Source: Thelonectria olida (taxonomy: Eukaryota; Ascomycota; Sordariomycetes; Hypocreales; Nectriaceae). From it: a DNA stretch of 64,000 nt. The translations under genes were made by a program, and so were the position numbers. Shown piece after piece: positions 32,229-44,797 of the stretch. The notes beneath the pieces were generated by a model. The model was not told where the DNA came from. It saw only the letters and a program-made list of their open reading frames with translations, and searched no databases. The DNA is taken from positions 930,001 through 994,000 of the forward strand of contig JAGPYM010000001.1 in NCBI GenBank assembly GCA_020736575.1, written 5' to 3'. The number at the start of each line of letters is the position of its first letter. Position 1 is the stretch's first letter.

Positions 32229-33785
32229 TCACAAGTCATCGAAGTTGTCGGTTCGAACTAGGCAGACATCCTTGAGCACATCGCACATCTCCCAGCCGGT
32301 CGAGGTTCGGCGGATAACGTTGACGGCGTTGCTCGATGCCCAGTCAGTGAAGACCTTATCACGAGCGCTTCCGAACTGTACTGGTGGGAAATGGTGCTTG
32401 CCCGCGGGATCAAGATGGTCGCTTGCAATATGTTCCAGATACTCGTCCCAGGCCTTCTCGCCGCAGAAGTCCCTGAAGCATCCTTCACCGGGACACTGCA
32501 TGAACTCCGGGGTGTCGCAGCGCTTGTGGCATGCGTCTTCTTGCATGGCCTGGAGTTCATCATCGAGACCTGGCATGCGATTCTTGGGTTGCTTGGCGAT
32601 GTCTGCGGAGCACGACGTGACATGCATACGACGGGCATGCTGGGTAAACAAATCCTTGCGCTTGAAAGGTCGGCCATTGGTGACATGTTGGCCTTCATGC
32701 AGCTCTTCCTTCTTGCATGTGCCGTGAGTGCAAAGCCAGAAGCGCGTGTTGAGATGCTGCGTTGCAACATGGCGCTTCCATTCATTCTTACTGGAGAAAG
32801 CGTCATTGCAGCCGGCAAATTGGAGGATGCAGATGAAGGAGCGCTTGTGATCCTTCCTCGCATGCTTCTTAAGAGCTGGAGCATTACTGAAGATGGCGCC
32901 GGGGCATTGAGCACAAGGATACTGACCACGCGCCGATGGGGATGAGGATGCCCGAGCAGCAGAGCGGGAGGTAGGATTGGCCTTGACCACTTTGGATCGG
33001 TTGGCCGTGGACCCTTTGGGGCGACCGCGGCCCTTCTTCTTGGGAGAACCAGAGCTACGACGGGAAGGTGTCGGCTTCCAATCCTCGTCTTCTTCCTCGA
33101 CAGCGGGAGACTCGGCGGTGACCACGTCCATCTCGTCAGGATCGGGATAGTCAGTGGCAGGACTGCCGAGACGGAGGTCGGCCTGGTGGATGCTCTCCTC
33201 GTACTGCATGGAGGAACAGACATCAAGGCTCGGGCCTCGATCAAGAGGGAAGCCTCCGTTGCCATTTATATTATGGCAACCAACCAGGTTCCCCTGGTTA
33301 GGAAGGATTTTGGAAGGATTAACGTATTGGGGGTCATGGCTGGCAAGACCAAAAAGGTCTCCTTGGCTGTCCCATATGTCGCGCACAGCACTGAAGTGAG
33401 GCGATTTCATGCCAGGAGGGGTGAATGGTCCACGAGGACCGTCGTGTAGCATATCGCTTTCCGTCCGAGGACTCTGGGCGCTGCTGGTTCCCGAGAGCTG
33501 ATATTGAGAATTGGGGGAGTGTCCCTGACCTTGAGGCTGTGAGAGAAGCGATGGATATTGGAGCACTGTTGGACTTGGTTCGAAATTGCTGAAAGGAAGT
33601 GGCTTTTCTTGCATAAATCGTTGCATCGGTTGGGCTTCGACGACGGTATCGAGGTTGGGATCGATGGGCCCCTGGAAAGGCTGCTGGTGCAACACATAAC
33701 TTGTAGGTTGAGTTGGGGGAGGGTTTGGAGGATTTGTCAGGGCTCCACCGAGGCCAACCTCGTTGAAGTGATAGTTGGAATTCAT
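32229..33785 (-). CDS. C2H2 zinc-finger protein with AT-hook
   Basis: Single exon, 518 residues, ATG at 33785. Residues 1-235 are Pro/Gln/Ser-rich and disordered, ending in an acidic patch (~228-235). An AT-hook GRGRPKGS sits at 252-259. Three finger-like units follow: C291/C294-H308/H313, C319/C326-H339/H344 (wide Cys spacing; contains SSKNEWKRH), and C352/C357-H383/H388. A Cys/His/Trp-rich tail (418-460) contains WDEYLEHIASDH. The layout is that of a fungal nuclear DNA-binding regulator of unknown target. It resembles the C2H2 protein at 40178-42821, sharing the SKN(E/D)WKRH finger followed by an aromatic W-x-C. Its upstream space is 6.4 kb, in keeping with a regulated gene (inference). Confidence 0.88.
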   Translation of the reverse strand: MNSNYHFNEVGLGGALTNPPNPPPTQPTSYVLHQQPFQGPIDPNLDTVVEAQPMQRFMQEKPLPFSNFEPSPTVLQYPSLLSQPQGQGHSPNSQYQLSGTSSAQSPRTESDMLHDGPRGPFTPPGMKSPHFSAVRDIWDSQGDLFGLASHDPQYVNPSKILPNQGNLVGCHNINGNGGFPLDRGPSLDVCSSMQYEESIHQADLRLGSPATDYPDPDEMDVVTAESPAVEEEDEDWKPTPSRRSSGSPKKKGRGRPKGSTANRSKVVKANPTSRSAARASSSPSARGQYPCAQCPGAIFSNAPALKKHARKDHKRSFICILQFAGCNDAFSSKNEWKRHVATQHLNTRFWLCTHGTCKKEELHEGQHVTNGRPFKRKDLFTQHARRMHVTSCSADIAKQPKNRMPGLDDELQAMQEDACHKRCDTPEFMQCPGEGCFRDFCGEKAWDEYLEHIASDHLDPAGKHHFPPVQFGSARDKVFTDWASSNAVNVIRRTSTGWEMCDVLKDVCLVRTDNFDDL

Positions 33786-36700
33786 CAGAGCGGCGTTGAG
33801 ATGATCAAGATGTTATGAGAATAAGCAATGCAGAGGGTAGGAAGTGGGGTGATGATTGAAATCGGCAACCGAGTTTGGATGCTGGATCAAGGTCAAAGAA
33901 CGTATAGTTGAAGAAGCTAAAAGCAAGTAGATAGACGGTGGTTCAACCTGGGGAAGCGAAGGACTGGTGTGGATGGAGGCGCAGGGGAGGCATGTAGTGT
34001 CGGGGACGGGAGGGCTCAAGCAAGGGATGGTCAACCAAAAGGGTGAAGCAGGATGCCGAGTTGGAGAAATGGAATAATGGAAACAATGTCCGTGAGAGAG
34101 GAAAGACTTGAGGAGAAGGGGAAAAAAGGAAGCTCGTGATGTTGGGACATGTCGAGTCTTTAAGTCTTGGCTGTCGTATGTCGACGATAACTGGCCAGAA
34201 CGGGGAAGACCAAATCACAAGGCGTCCCGAGGACTGACGGGCAGCGAGCTCAGTAGAGAGAGAGAGGGGCATGCTCAACTACCTGAAGCCCACCGCGAGC
34301 TGGGAGCGCAGAGCCTCACAAGGTACCTTGGACCTCGACGAAAAGACTCGAGAGTGGGTATTCACCTGCACCGTGGACGGAGTAGGACGCAACAGGGACC
34401 GGATGTGGCGTGGACCAGCCACGCCCACTCTCACCCTCCCCCTCTTGTAGAGTTGCACCCCTGGGCCCTGTCCTAGCCAGGGCTGGATCGCTGGGTCGTC
34501 CTTGTTTGGAGCGTGTTTCTATCAGCCCTGGGGCTCCAGACTGAGGGACGAATCGATGCCATCGCCGGCATACGCTTGGCCCTTCCGCTTCGACGAGAGG
34601 TGCCCAACACGACCCAGGAGAATGGCTCACAGACGACAGGCATACTGACATGTTCGTCACAGTTCGAACCGGGGCCTGTTTTGCTTGCTTGGGTTGGTAG
34701 CCTAGTGCGCCCTGCGTCCTCAACGCCCCTTATCTCTGCCTCTTTGGTGGCCAGATGCCCATTGAAATTTATGCGACTAGAGCGAAGCCGTCGGTCGACC
34801 CCTGAGTCTTCCTTGTCACCACTCGTTTGCCTGTTCAGGACACTCGTCAGTTTAGACCAAGTTGCCGACTGTTTTGCAGATACAAAGCGCCCTTTTGCGA
34901 AAGCGCCCCATCTCGGCAGTTGTTTTTCGTGTCGCTAGGCCTTTGATGAAGAAGCTAGGAGCAGCCACCAACAAGGAATGCCACAATTGGCACCTGGCGC
35001 CTGGCACCTTGGCACCGGAGCACTGCACAGCAGACACGGACACCACTAACCTGCGAAGACTGGTCCGAGTCTTGCTTTCTTCAGTCTGTGGAGTCTTATC
35101 GTAGGCTGGATGGGGCACTATCAGCAGTCAACATTGGACGGGCAGAGAACAAGATGGTTGTGTGGGGAGCTGAATGGGAAGAATTAGAAGATGAAGCAAT
35201 TGCTATGACACATAGGTTACATACGAATACAGTATATCCTGAAATAGCCGCCGACGGGGGGCCAAGACACGGGCAGAGGAGGAGAATTATGCAGGTTGAG
35301 GAGGAAAAGAAGATGACGGAGACGCACTGAGTGACCGGATAAGCACAGAGAGGATGAAGCGCAGCAAGAAAAGGCATGATTCGACGGATTGAGGGCGCTG
35401 GTCAGAAGCCGCACTGGAACACTGCCGCTTGACGCCGCTTGACGCCAAAGAATGCACATTCGTATCCGTGTATTTGCGATGATGATGGTTGCAGCCCTTT
35501 GGGGGTCTCCTAAGGTCGGGACGGTGGCAGGAACGGCCACGCTGAGCTCGTGACGCAAAACCTGTCTCAATTCGTACGGTGTACGAAGTACTACGTACTG
35601 TCCGTACAATGGGCTGGCGACGCCTTCCTCCGCAATTGCTAATTAGCTGACCAAGTAAAAAGTAAAAAAAAAGGCGCCGATGGCTTTTGGGCGGCGGCAG
35701 TCGAACCACTTGTACCATGGCAGCAACGCCTCACCATGTGCGGAGACAGACGAAGGCGGATCGGTCCTTCACAACGGGCTGCGGGAGGTGACATGGAACG
35801 ACAAAACAACGGCTCCCACAGCCACAGCCACAGCCACGATAGCGAACCTCTCATTTAGTTTGCATCTCAATGCCAGCCCGCAAGGCGCAGCAGCTGGGGG
35901 CCATTGATTGCATACATACATAGTTAGCATTGAGAGAGAAGACCGCGAAGCCGCACGCACTGTCGTCAGTCCTGAAGCACCCCGCTGGGTCGAGAAGGGC
36001 CAACTGCCATGGCACGGATCCCACGCTTCAACTGACTGTCCGTCGGCGGCAAGGAGCGCTGGGCAGCGGGACAGTGGCAGCGGATGGACGATCCGTCTTC
36101 GCTTATTGGCTGGACGGAATAGCGCGCAACGCTAATTAAGAAAGACCCTTGGATCTCCGATGGGGCCGTGACTCGTGGACGACGATGGGGAAAAGCAACC
36201 ACTCTCGACTTTGAAAGGCAAAGGGTTACGCTATGGACGGCCAGGAGTTGAAAGACGGCACGTTGCCAGGCAGGGAGGAAACAGCAGAGGGTGAGTCGAA
36301 TGTCTCCTTCCCACGAAGTTCTCACTGCCCTACCGCAACTGCCATTGGATTCGGACCCGCTGGGGAAGGTAGGGTGAATTCTGCTCTTTACACGCGTGGT
36401 CGGCAAAAACCTCCACTAAAGAAGGCAACCAGACCAGGCCGGCCAACAACCAACAACCTCACCCACCCACTGCCACTGGAATGAAACCACCCACCCTGGC
36501 CCGACTTCCAACGCCCGGCTGCTGTGTGTCAAGCCTGTCCATTTCACCTCCATGGGTCTGTGCGTCCAGTGTCTTGTTCCTCCTCTGCTTTCGCGTCTCT
36601 ACTCGTCCAATCTGAGCTCCTCACTCAACCTCACGCCCTTTTCCATCCCACGCCCTGACTCTCTTCCGTTTGACCCCAATGAGCTGCGTCTGACGAAGTA

Positions 36701-39700
36701 CATGCTTTTGCAGCCCCAGCCGGGCCAGCCCCATGGAGAGCCAAGGGCCACCCATGTCCGTTCCGCCCTAGCACTGACACTCAAACGGCTGGGCGAGTCC
36801 CACGGTGCACGGCGTGTCTCTCTCTTGTCTTGATTTGCTTGGCCCCTTGTCACTCTCCACCCAGCATCGTTGTACATGTACCCCTACGTCTATCATTTGC
36901 CTTTCATCTGGACATGATGATTGACGGTTATCGTTTCTTTTGCTCAGAAGGATGGTTCGGCATCCCCGGCTCTCTTCTGCAAAACAGCACCCAGAAGCTT
37001 GCTGGACCCCGGTTCGTCGCGCGATGTCGATCAGAAGCCCGGGATTTTCAGATCGAGAGATGGTATCGGAACACTTATTTCCAAGGGACCAGGCTTATAC
37101 ATGAAGATCCTGGCTTCCATTGCGCATGGGGTCTTGGGGAGGTTGAAAGAGAGCATACACCACGGCTCCATGAGCACGCACTTCATACATGCCCTCAAGA
37201 GGAGGAGACACGGCACGCCTTCTTTGGGCAAGTTGATACGAGGTAGTTGAATTCGTGCCAATTCAAGTTTGGCTAAAATTGAAGGATAGATGCATACAAG
37301 CACGAACACAGCCCGGTCAAGTCAGAGATGCTGTCGATCTAGGTCGATCTAGGTAATTAATTTGATGAGTACCTACCTCATTGTGGCAGTTGTCGACAAA
37401 TACTCAAGCAATCATTTCAATACCACGTATTTGCTGGGCTTCAAAAACATCTCATGATCCAAGAAATGACCAGGGACTGCGACCCCGTGCAACATTGCCC
37501 AAGAGGTGACCTACCTCATGCTCGAGATCAACGACCCCTGTTCCTCTTCCAAACAGATGGATGCGGGCTTGTCTTGGGCCAACCTGGTATGCAAATAGAC
37601 GCTCTTCCCGTCATTGGCTCACATGTGGGAGCTGAAACCCATAATTAGCTGATTTGAAAGTCGTGTAACCGGTACTACTATCCAGGAGGGCTCTGTTTCC
37701 TGCAATTACAAGTTGAGTTGACAGACATGGACGTGTATCCACAACCAACACTTAAGTTAGCCACAGAGAAGCATCTCTGTTTTCTCTCCACAGCGTGCAG
37801 TGTGCGATAAGCCACGCTCGTCGCTGGCTCGCGGCCCCCAAAACACACGGTCCCCTTCCAGGCTGATGATGCTATCCTGGGTCATCTAACCAACTTCGCA
37901 AAGACGAACCATGATTCTGCTGGGATAGGGCCGCTGGGCTGAGCTTCCCGCCCCCAAGGTGCCGAACTGGACTGTCCGTTCAAGGCTTGGATCTGTTTCC
38001 CGTCCCTTTGATCAAGGAGCTTTGGTCTCACTTTGCAGTCTTCTCCAGCCTATCTCGCACTGGCCTCTTACACCCTCTTTTTGTCTTCTTTTTGGACATA
38101 GAAACCCTTTAAGGGTGGAAGGTGGTTTGATGGAGGTTGGCACAATTAATAACTAGAGCAAGCCATTGGTGATGCGCACCAACTAGAAACAATCAGGTAC
38201 GCAACGATCAACCGGCCAAGTTCAAACGGTCCAAACTCGGCCCCTTCGTTAGCTCCGCCGACCAGTTTGCATCGTCCGGGCATAGAAGCACGATCCATCC
38301 ATCGACGACTTGGGCCTGCTCTTCCCACATGGCGGCGTGCGAGTGGACAGCGGTGGGTCTCTGAGCCCGAGGCCAAGCGCCCGCGCATCGCCTCTGCACT
38401 TCAGCTTGTTCTCTCACCGGACGGGAGAACACCTCAGCGCTCTCATGGCATGGAGGAATCTTCTTCACTAGACTCGAGATTAGAAATGGGCGACGGCCAT
38501 ACACACTTACAGTTGCAAGTGCGACATGTCTCGTCTCGGGGGGACCGGGGCGCTTCCGTAGGAATGGATACAGCTTGACAGCGTCGCACAGGCGATTCTT
38601 GGGACTGAATGACGATGGATTGCCCAGGGATCCTTGACAGCTCCACCCCCAGCAAAATTGTTAAAGATGAGCGGAAGTGTTGATGGATCCATCCATGGTT
38701 TGGATCATTCTTCGCCGGTCTCCAACTTCTTCAACTTCTGGTCTCTGACCTGTCAGCTCGAACGGCTCCACGGGTCAATGCCCGCGTGATTGGCTTCCCG
38801 ATAGCCTATTCCCCGCCCCAATACCATGTACCGGATACTTCCACTTGCAGGGCAAGCCACACTTGACCAGCCCCCCCCTGATGCTGTGGTGAAATCTCAG
38901 CCCTTTTCACTCCCTGCTTCCCCTTTCCGCACAATTGCTCAACCCCTAAGCTCAAGCTCCTCGCCCTAATGGCCATGATGATCGTTCGAACGACAGAGCA
39001 TTGACCAAACTGTCTGTACTCTCACACCCCACACCCCCAGCCCTAGAAGTCAATCGGGGCATGGGGAATATCACCAGGCACCTAAGGCAAAGGGCAGGGG
39101 GTTATTAGATGCCGACTTCTTAAGCGTCCCGACTTTTTAGGTCGGGTGTCCAAGCCGCGCCGTCTCCGCCATTGACGTCTGACGGTTTTGACAGTGAACG
39201 GCCCAGCCCAGGTCACTTCCCGTTCCTCCTCCTTCTCCTCTTGCACGAAGCAAGCAAGTTCATCACATCACAAATGTGGATCAGCGAAGCAACGTGACAA
39301 GACTCGAAAACAGTTAGGAGAGTCGTCATAATTACACCACCCAATTTCGCAGAGGCCCGAGAGACCGGCCATTGGGAGCGAGTCCACTAGACTGCAGCTC
39401 CTTACCGGCTATCATGCCCGCGGCATCATCTCCTCATCAATCATTCACCTAAACCTGGTCAACAATCCTGTCCCCAACTGGGCAACCCGCCAAATGCCCT
39501 CCCTCTCTCCCTCCCCCCGTTCTCGTTTCTAGTTGCGTCTTGCGAATTGATGCACCTCCCGAGTTCGACTGTGCCGTGGCGTAGCACTGTCGGTATCCGT
39601 CAAAGGAGAGATCGACCAGGCGACCCCCTACCCCGGGCAGATCTATGTGCAGTAGGTGTGGGATTCGCGAAGGAATTGAAGCCTGGAGAAGCACACATTA

Positions 39701-40177
39701 TGCATCATGACCTGCTGCCACCCGACTCCACCTCGTCGGGCGCCCCTAAAAGAAATGCTCGACATCATCCCCATCACACGGACCTGGACGAAGACTTGAC
39801 AGCGTTTCGAGGCGACGTGGTAATTTCCTCGTGCACAGTAACGTGACTAGCACAGTTGCCTCGTGAAATTGGTCAAGGACTCAAGGTTGCCTTATCATGG
39901 CGGTGTGACTGCTTCCATCGACGCGTGGCCCTTTGTGGTATGCAGAGCGGTGCACAAACTTGGGCCTGAATTTTTGGCAAAGTATGTGTGTGTGAGAGAG
40001 AGAATCAATTTCAACGCTGCTTTTACGGGTATCCCGACACATTAAAGAGTTCATGACTATCATCCAAACCGATTTTATCCAAAGAAATCCCATCAGATAC
40101 ACCACCATTAGTAAACCAAAACAACCCATCTGCCACTAATCCCACCCAGTCTTTTGGGTTCCCAACTTCTCATAGTT
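33786..40177. other. 6.4-kb gene-free region upstream of the AT-hook C2H2 gene
   Basis: No gene I can support. It is the 5' side of the 32229-33785 gene and ends at the 3' end of the next C2H2 gene. Small features: a GGCACC-rich patch near 34987-35020, a 10-bp direct repeat at 35424-35443, a GTCGATCTAG duplication at 37333-37352, and a 6-bp-stem hairpin at 39128-39146. The frame 36552-36833 (+, 93 codons) has an ATG after a C-rich stretch but no family resemblance. Confidence 0.5.
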
Positions 40178-42821
40178 TTACGGACTTGATTCATGTACTG
40201 ACAACTCGTCTTCTTGCGCATTTGCCTTGATGATACTGACAGAGCAGTATGCGTTACATCTCTGATGGCCGCATTTAATGCATGTGGGTGCAAGCTTGTA
40301 GTTGTTCTCAGTTCTGCAATCACACTGATAGTCATCGACGTTAGTTGAGTACTCTCAAGGGGAAGGGAGTCGAATCAACTTACACATGTCCACAGGTATG
40401 TTTCTTCTCCCCGCGGCTTCTTTTGCCGTCCTGCATCCCCATGCGCGCCGGTCTTGCGTTTCAAGCTGGAAGATGACCTAGACCTAGTGGTGGAGGAGGA
40501 GGAAGAGTTGGGGCTCAGACTCGATTGTTTGCTCGAGTCAGTTGTGCTCGACCCAGCACGATCCTTCTCAACCAGCTCATCGTCATGGACGAGGTGCTTC
40601 CACTTGCAGATGTTCTGCTTTGGGCCATGCCGGCCACAGAAATGGTCATCGATGTGATCGCATCGTTTGGTCCAGGCATTGACACCTTCTTCTTCAATCT
40701 CGACGATGATCTCACAGAAGCCACACCAGAACCGGGTATCGCAGTGACGCCCAATCCGGCATTTCTCAAACTTCTCTTCGACATGCTTCCCATCCATTAT
40801 TGCATGCTCTTTGTTTAGGTGATGCTTGAAGCTCTCTCTTCGTTGACAGACCTTGCCGCACGGCCCGCTCTGGTCAGGCTTCATCTCCTGGCACTTCCAC
40901 GTCTCAAGTTGCCAGTGCTGGCTGCTTTCGTGTCTCTTCCAGTCATTCTTGCTGCCAAAAGATTTGGAACAATGGCGGAACGTGCACCCGTATGGTTTCT
41001 CATGCCGCTTGAGATGTTTCCTGGAGACTTGTTAGTGGTGATACATAGAAACACTATTGGAAGGGGGGGGGGGGGGGTGACTAACTTGAGTTCGCACTGA
41101 CGATTGAACGTTTTGCTGCACTCCGTGCATGGATGTGGGTTCTTCTGGCTTGTAGACTCCTGACTCGAACCCGATGATTTACCATCGTCTGTGCCGTCAT
41201 TAAGAGCACGACTCAGAAGTTTTCTCGGAAATTGCTTGAGACATTCCAAGACCTTATCGTGGTTCGCTTCCGAGCGCGAGAGCCTGAGAATGTCCAAGAC
41301 AGATGGCACATCGGGATTTGGGTCTGCTTCCTGAGTTCCTGCAATCGCCGCTGTCGCCTCAGGCTGCTCTGCCAGGCGAGCGACATTGGTCTTCAAAGGA
41401 CCCTCGCGCTCGGCATCATCCCCCGGAGCTTCAGCAATAGCTTCGATAGGTTCAGCGTCCCCGTCATTGCTCACTGAAATGTCAGTGCCACCTCCCACAT
41501 CGCCTTGGTTTCCATTGGAATAGTGAAAGCGAGCATCGGGGAAAGGCATCACCTGATCATTGAGAGGCTGGCCGGATTGTAGAGAACCCTGACCAGAGCC
41601 GTTTGATTGCGCAAAGGTTTGGCAAGGGCTAGGTGTCTCGAGAGATGGCTGGACAGTCCCAGAAGAAGTGGCGTCCTGAAGGAGGGTTTCAAAATCCTCA
41701 CGGATGTCTGGAATTCCATGACCAGGATCAGTGTCCATTGGCTGGTTGCTGAGGTAGGATTGAGAAAATGAATTGCCGGCAGGCCTTTGTGTATTTGCGG
41801 AGGGGTCGGTGATCATATATGACATGCCTCCCACACCTTGTAGATCCTCCCGCAAGGCAGGTTGATTGGGTACAGGCGCACTCACGGTATGGCCTGAACG
41901 CTGAGCAGGGACCTGGCCATCACGGTAGATGTACTCCTCTAGATCAGCGTCGGCAGCCAAAAGCTTTTGGTGGATACGGCGAAGATGAGAGCGGAAGTTG
42001 TCTGCCCTCGGCCAGACCTTGAGTGGCTCTCGACTGGCACACTGGTCAAGGGAACAAACATAGCGAGGACCAGACACTGTGAGGTCGGCATGGACACTCC
42101 TCTTGTGTCTGTCGAGGTCGTTCTTAGTGCCGAAGCCCTTCTTTCGGTTGCATCCCCGGACATCACAGCGGAATGGTTTGTTGTGCCTGAGATCATGCTT
42201 GCTATTTATGGTCAGTTTGACACATGGTAGCGTTGCCAGGATCGGAACTTACTTTAGCTCAGACTTTGTTCTGAGGAAGATTTTGCACTTGGGACAGTAG
42301 TACTTGTTCTCTCCAATAGATGGGGCGTTCGAAATGCTTGGAGGAGCTTGAGTTGGGGACCAATGGCCAAGTTGGGTAGTAGACATAGGCGGTGGACATA
42401 GGTGAAAACCCTCCATGAGGGCTGCAGTGTTGTGGGCATCAGGGTTTGATTCTCCCTCATATACTGAATTGTTCTCAATGCTGTAGGGGGCGCGGCTACC
42501 GCCGTATCCGGAGTCTTCAGGACATGTGTCGCATTCAGATGGCAAGCCTCGACTCCTGAAGTTCTGAAAAGCAGGCGTGTTGGGGTTGTAGTTGGGGACA
42601 ACACCTTGGATCTGCTGCCCTGTATGAGGGTCGGAGGAGGAAACAATCGGAACCCAAGGGTCCTCACGCATATTATAGAATCGTTTTAGGTTCCATGGGT
42701 AGGGAGGTGTATTAGGGTCATGTGGAGCAGACGAAGTCCGGCTTGCGTTATATTGGTGATCGTTGATGCCAAGGGGCTCGACACCTTGAGGATGTACTTG
42801 GACCGAATTGGAGGCATTCAT
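40178..42821 (-). CDS. C2H2 zinc-finger protein with duplicated three-finger module
   Basis: Four exons on the minus strand: 42821-42253, 42201-41086, 41020-40384 and 40324-40178, giving 822 residues. Introns are 51, 65 and 59 nt. Residues 1-170 are disordered. Module one holds fingers at C176/C179-H192/H196, C202/C207-H222/H227 and C239-H~260 (YVCSLDQC...). Module two repeats this at C548/C551, YGCTFRHC (~570) and a W-K-C finger. Between them (~270-540) is a low-complexity acidic/Ser/Gln linker. Near the C-terminus is a Cys-rich segment WTCCDCRTENNYKLAPTC..CGHQRC (exon 3/4 junction) preceded by a Ser/Lys-rich linker. A fungal nuclear regulator is likely; target genes unknown. Introns 1 and 2 interrupt equivalent finger positions. 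Confidence 0.87.
41063..41077 (-). repeat. C15 tract inside intron 2 of the C2H2 gene
   Basis: Fifteen consecutive G on the + strand, i.e. C15 in the transcript, starting just 7 nt after the gttagt donor of intron 2 (41085-41021). This is a slippage-prone tract in an otherwise ordinary 65-nt intron. Confidence 0.9.
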
Positions 42822-44797
42822 CGTCGTCGCTTGGTCTGCTACTGTTGAAGATAGGTGGTCCGGGGGAAAGTGTTGGGAGCTTCTCGACTCGTCCTGTCAA
42901 CCGAGAGGAGTAACGTGAGTTCGCATATAAGACGTCCTCCTCTGAAGTGCGAAGTCTGAGCGGAGGCATACAAGACGGAGCGAAGTAGAGCGCTCAACTG
43001 CTCTGAAAGTTAGTGACGCTGATAAGTCAATCAGGGTTGATATAGAGACGCACGTCCAAAGTCGGGGGAGTCTAGGAGAGGGCTCGCAAGTTGGAGGTGA
43101 GCTTTGACAAAGACGCTCAATGTGCTGGAGTGATTGACCAGATGGAAAGATGTATTAGACGATGGCGGGGTGGGGCTCTTAAGGTGGCGATATGGAGGGT
43201 GATGATGGTGATGGCAGCTATGTAGGTCGGCTGAAGGACTGGTCAAAGGGAGACTGGACAAGGTCGGTTGATGGAGTTGTCGAAACCGAGTCTCAAGAGT
43301 GGCAAAGATGAGGCTGATGGCAGAACCGGCCAGGATCGAATGGTAAGAAGGGAGTGAAGGAGAGGTTGGACAAGGAAAAATAGAAGTTCAATCAGGCAGG
43401 AAAATGGATGGATGGAAAGATGCGGGGAGGTCGAGGATGGGAGAAATGCAAGATATGAAGGAGGGGGTTGAAACTCGACACTGAACCGAGCCGGGGGGTT
43501 ATGAATGAAAGGAGGAATGCACGAGGTGGTGCAGCACCCCAGGCAAAGAGCAGAGAGCAGAGTACAGAGAGCAGCACAAGAGCAGAAGAGCAGAGCCTCC
43601 TTGTTGGCCTCGTACGTAGGGTCAGCAAGTTAGGTCCCTTACGTACATGTACTGAGCGCTGCTGCAACGGAGCTGGCGGGGGAGTTGAAACGGAGTCTGG
43701 TCGGGCGGTGGTGGTGGGGTTAATGTTTGCCTTGTGACCCTTGTCTTCGTTATGACGGTTTTTGCGGAGTGGTTCGCCCAGAAACTATCATCACGATTGC
43801 GCATGCGTTCGCTGACGAGCCTCACTCATCGGTCCAGACGGGAATGAGTCTGAGGACAAGGAGAGCGCGAGGACAATGTCGTGTCGCGCCACGTTGAAAA
43901 AGAAGAAGCATGCGACAGCAGTAGATGCGGCAAGAGAGGAAACAATAACGATACGATGAGAGAAGAGGAAGAAGATGGAAGGGGGAGACAATGACGGAAT
44001 CTCTTCTCAGGGCGTCGCACATGTGGAATGAGCCATCCCTAACAGTGGATGGCAAGACGGTAAGAGAGCACCTTCTCTCTGACTGTGCCTCCCAAAAGAT
44101 GGAAGGGGCCCCAGCTCGCCTCACTTTTCATCCACTCCGACGTCGAGTTTAGCCCCCTCAGCCAATCAGAGGCCCATATCACCCAACACCTTTCCCTCTC
44201 TGGTGCCGCCAAAGTGCAAGGCAACTCCCTAGGCAGCCGCGAGGCATCCAAGACAAAAACGCTCACCAAACATGAGGTGTGTAGTGAGTCTCTCGGCTTC
44301 CATTTTGGCGAACCACTCGCAACGATCAAGAAATCTCTGCAACGTCGTCATCCCATTTTCGCACAACGACACATGCGCACTTGCGCGGGCTCTGAAGGAG
44401 GAACGTACATGCGTGCGCCACAGCTGGGCCCTTCTTTCCCCCAGGGGCTTCGTACAGAATACCTCCTCCACCTGACTTCAATGCCCATCCATCCCTTAAG
44501 ACCCAACGACACCATACTCCCACACCCCCGATACTTCCTCAAGGCCTCTAAGGTGACCTGATTTCTCTCTCTTCTTCAACTTCACCGCTACATTAGCCTA
44601 TCCCCCATCCAACGACACTCACACCCCTTCTCTCCTCTCTGTCTCTCGCTGCCACCTCAACCCAGCAGCCTTCTCACAACGGCAGACACAGATCCACCCA
44701 CACGAACCCACCTCAGCACACTCGAGTCAAGCCTCACTCATCATTAAGCAAAGTCTCTCCAGTATCCGTAGAGACATTGGCATCATCAACAGTCACA

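Noticed and set aside
32258..33265. A 335-codon minus-strand frame overlapping the AT-hook C2H2 gene
   Set aside because: Same strand, different frame; the Arg/Ser/Pro-rich product shows no domain while the overlapping frame has zinc fingers.
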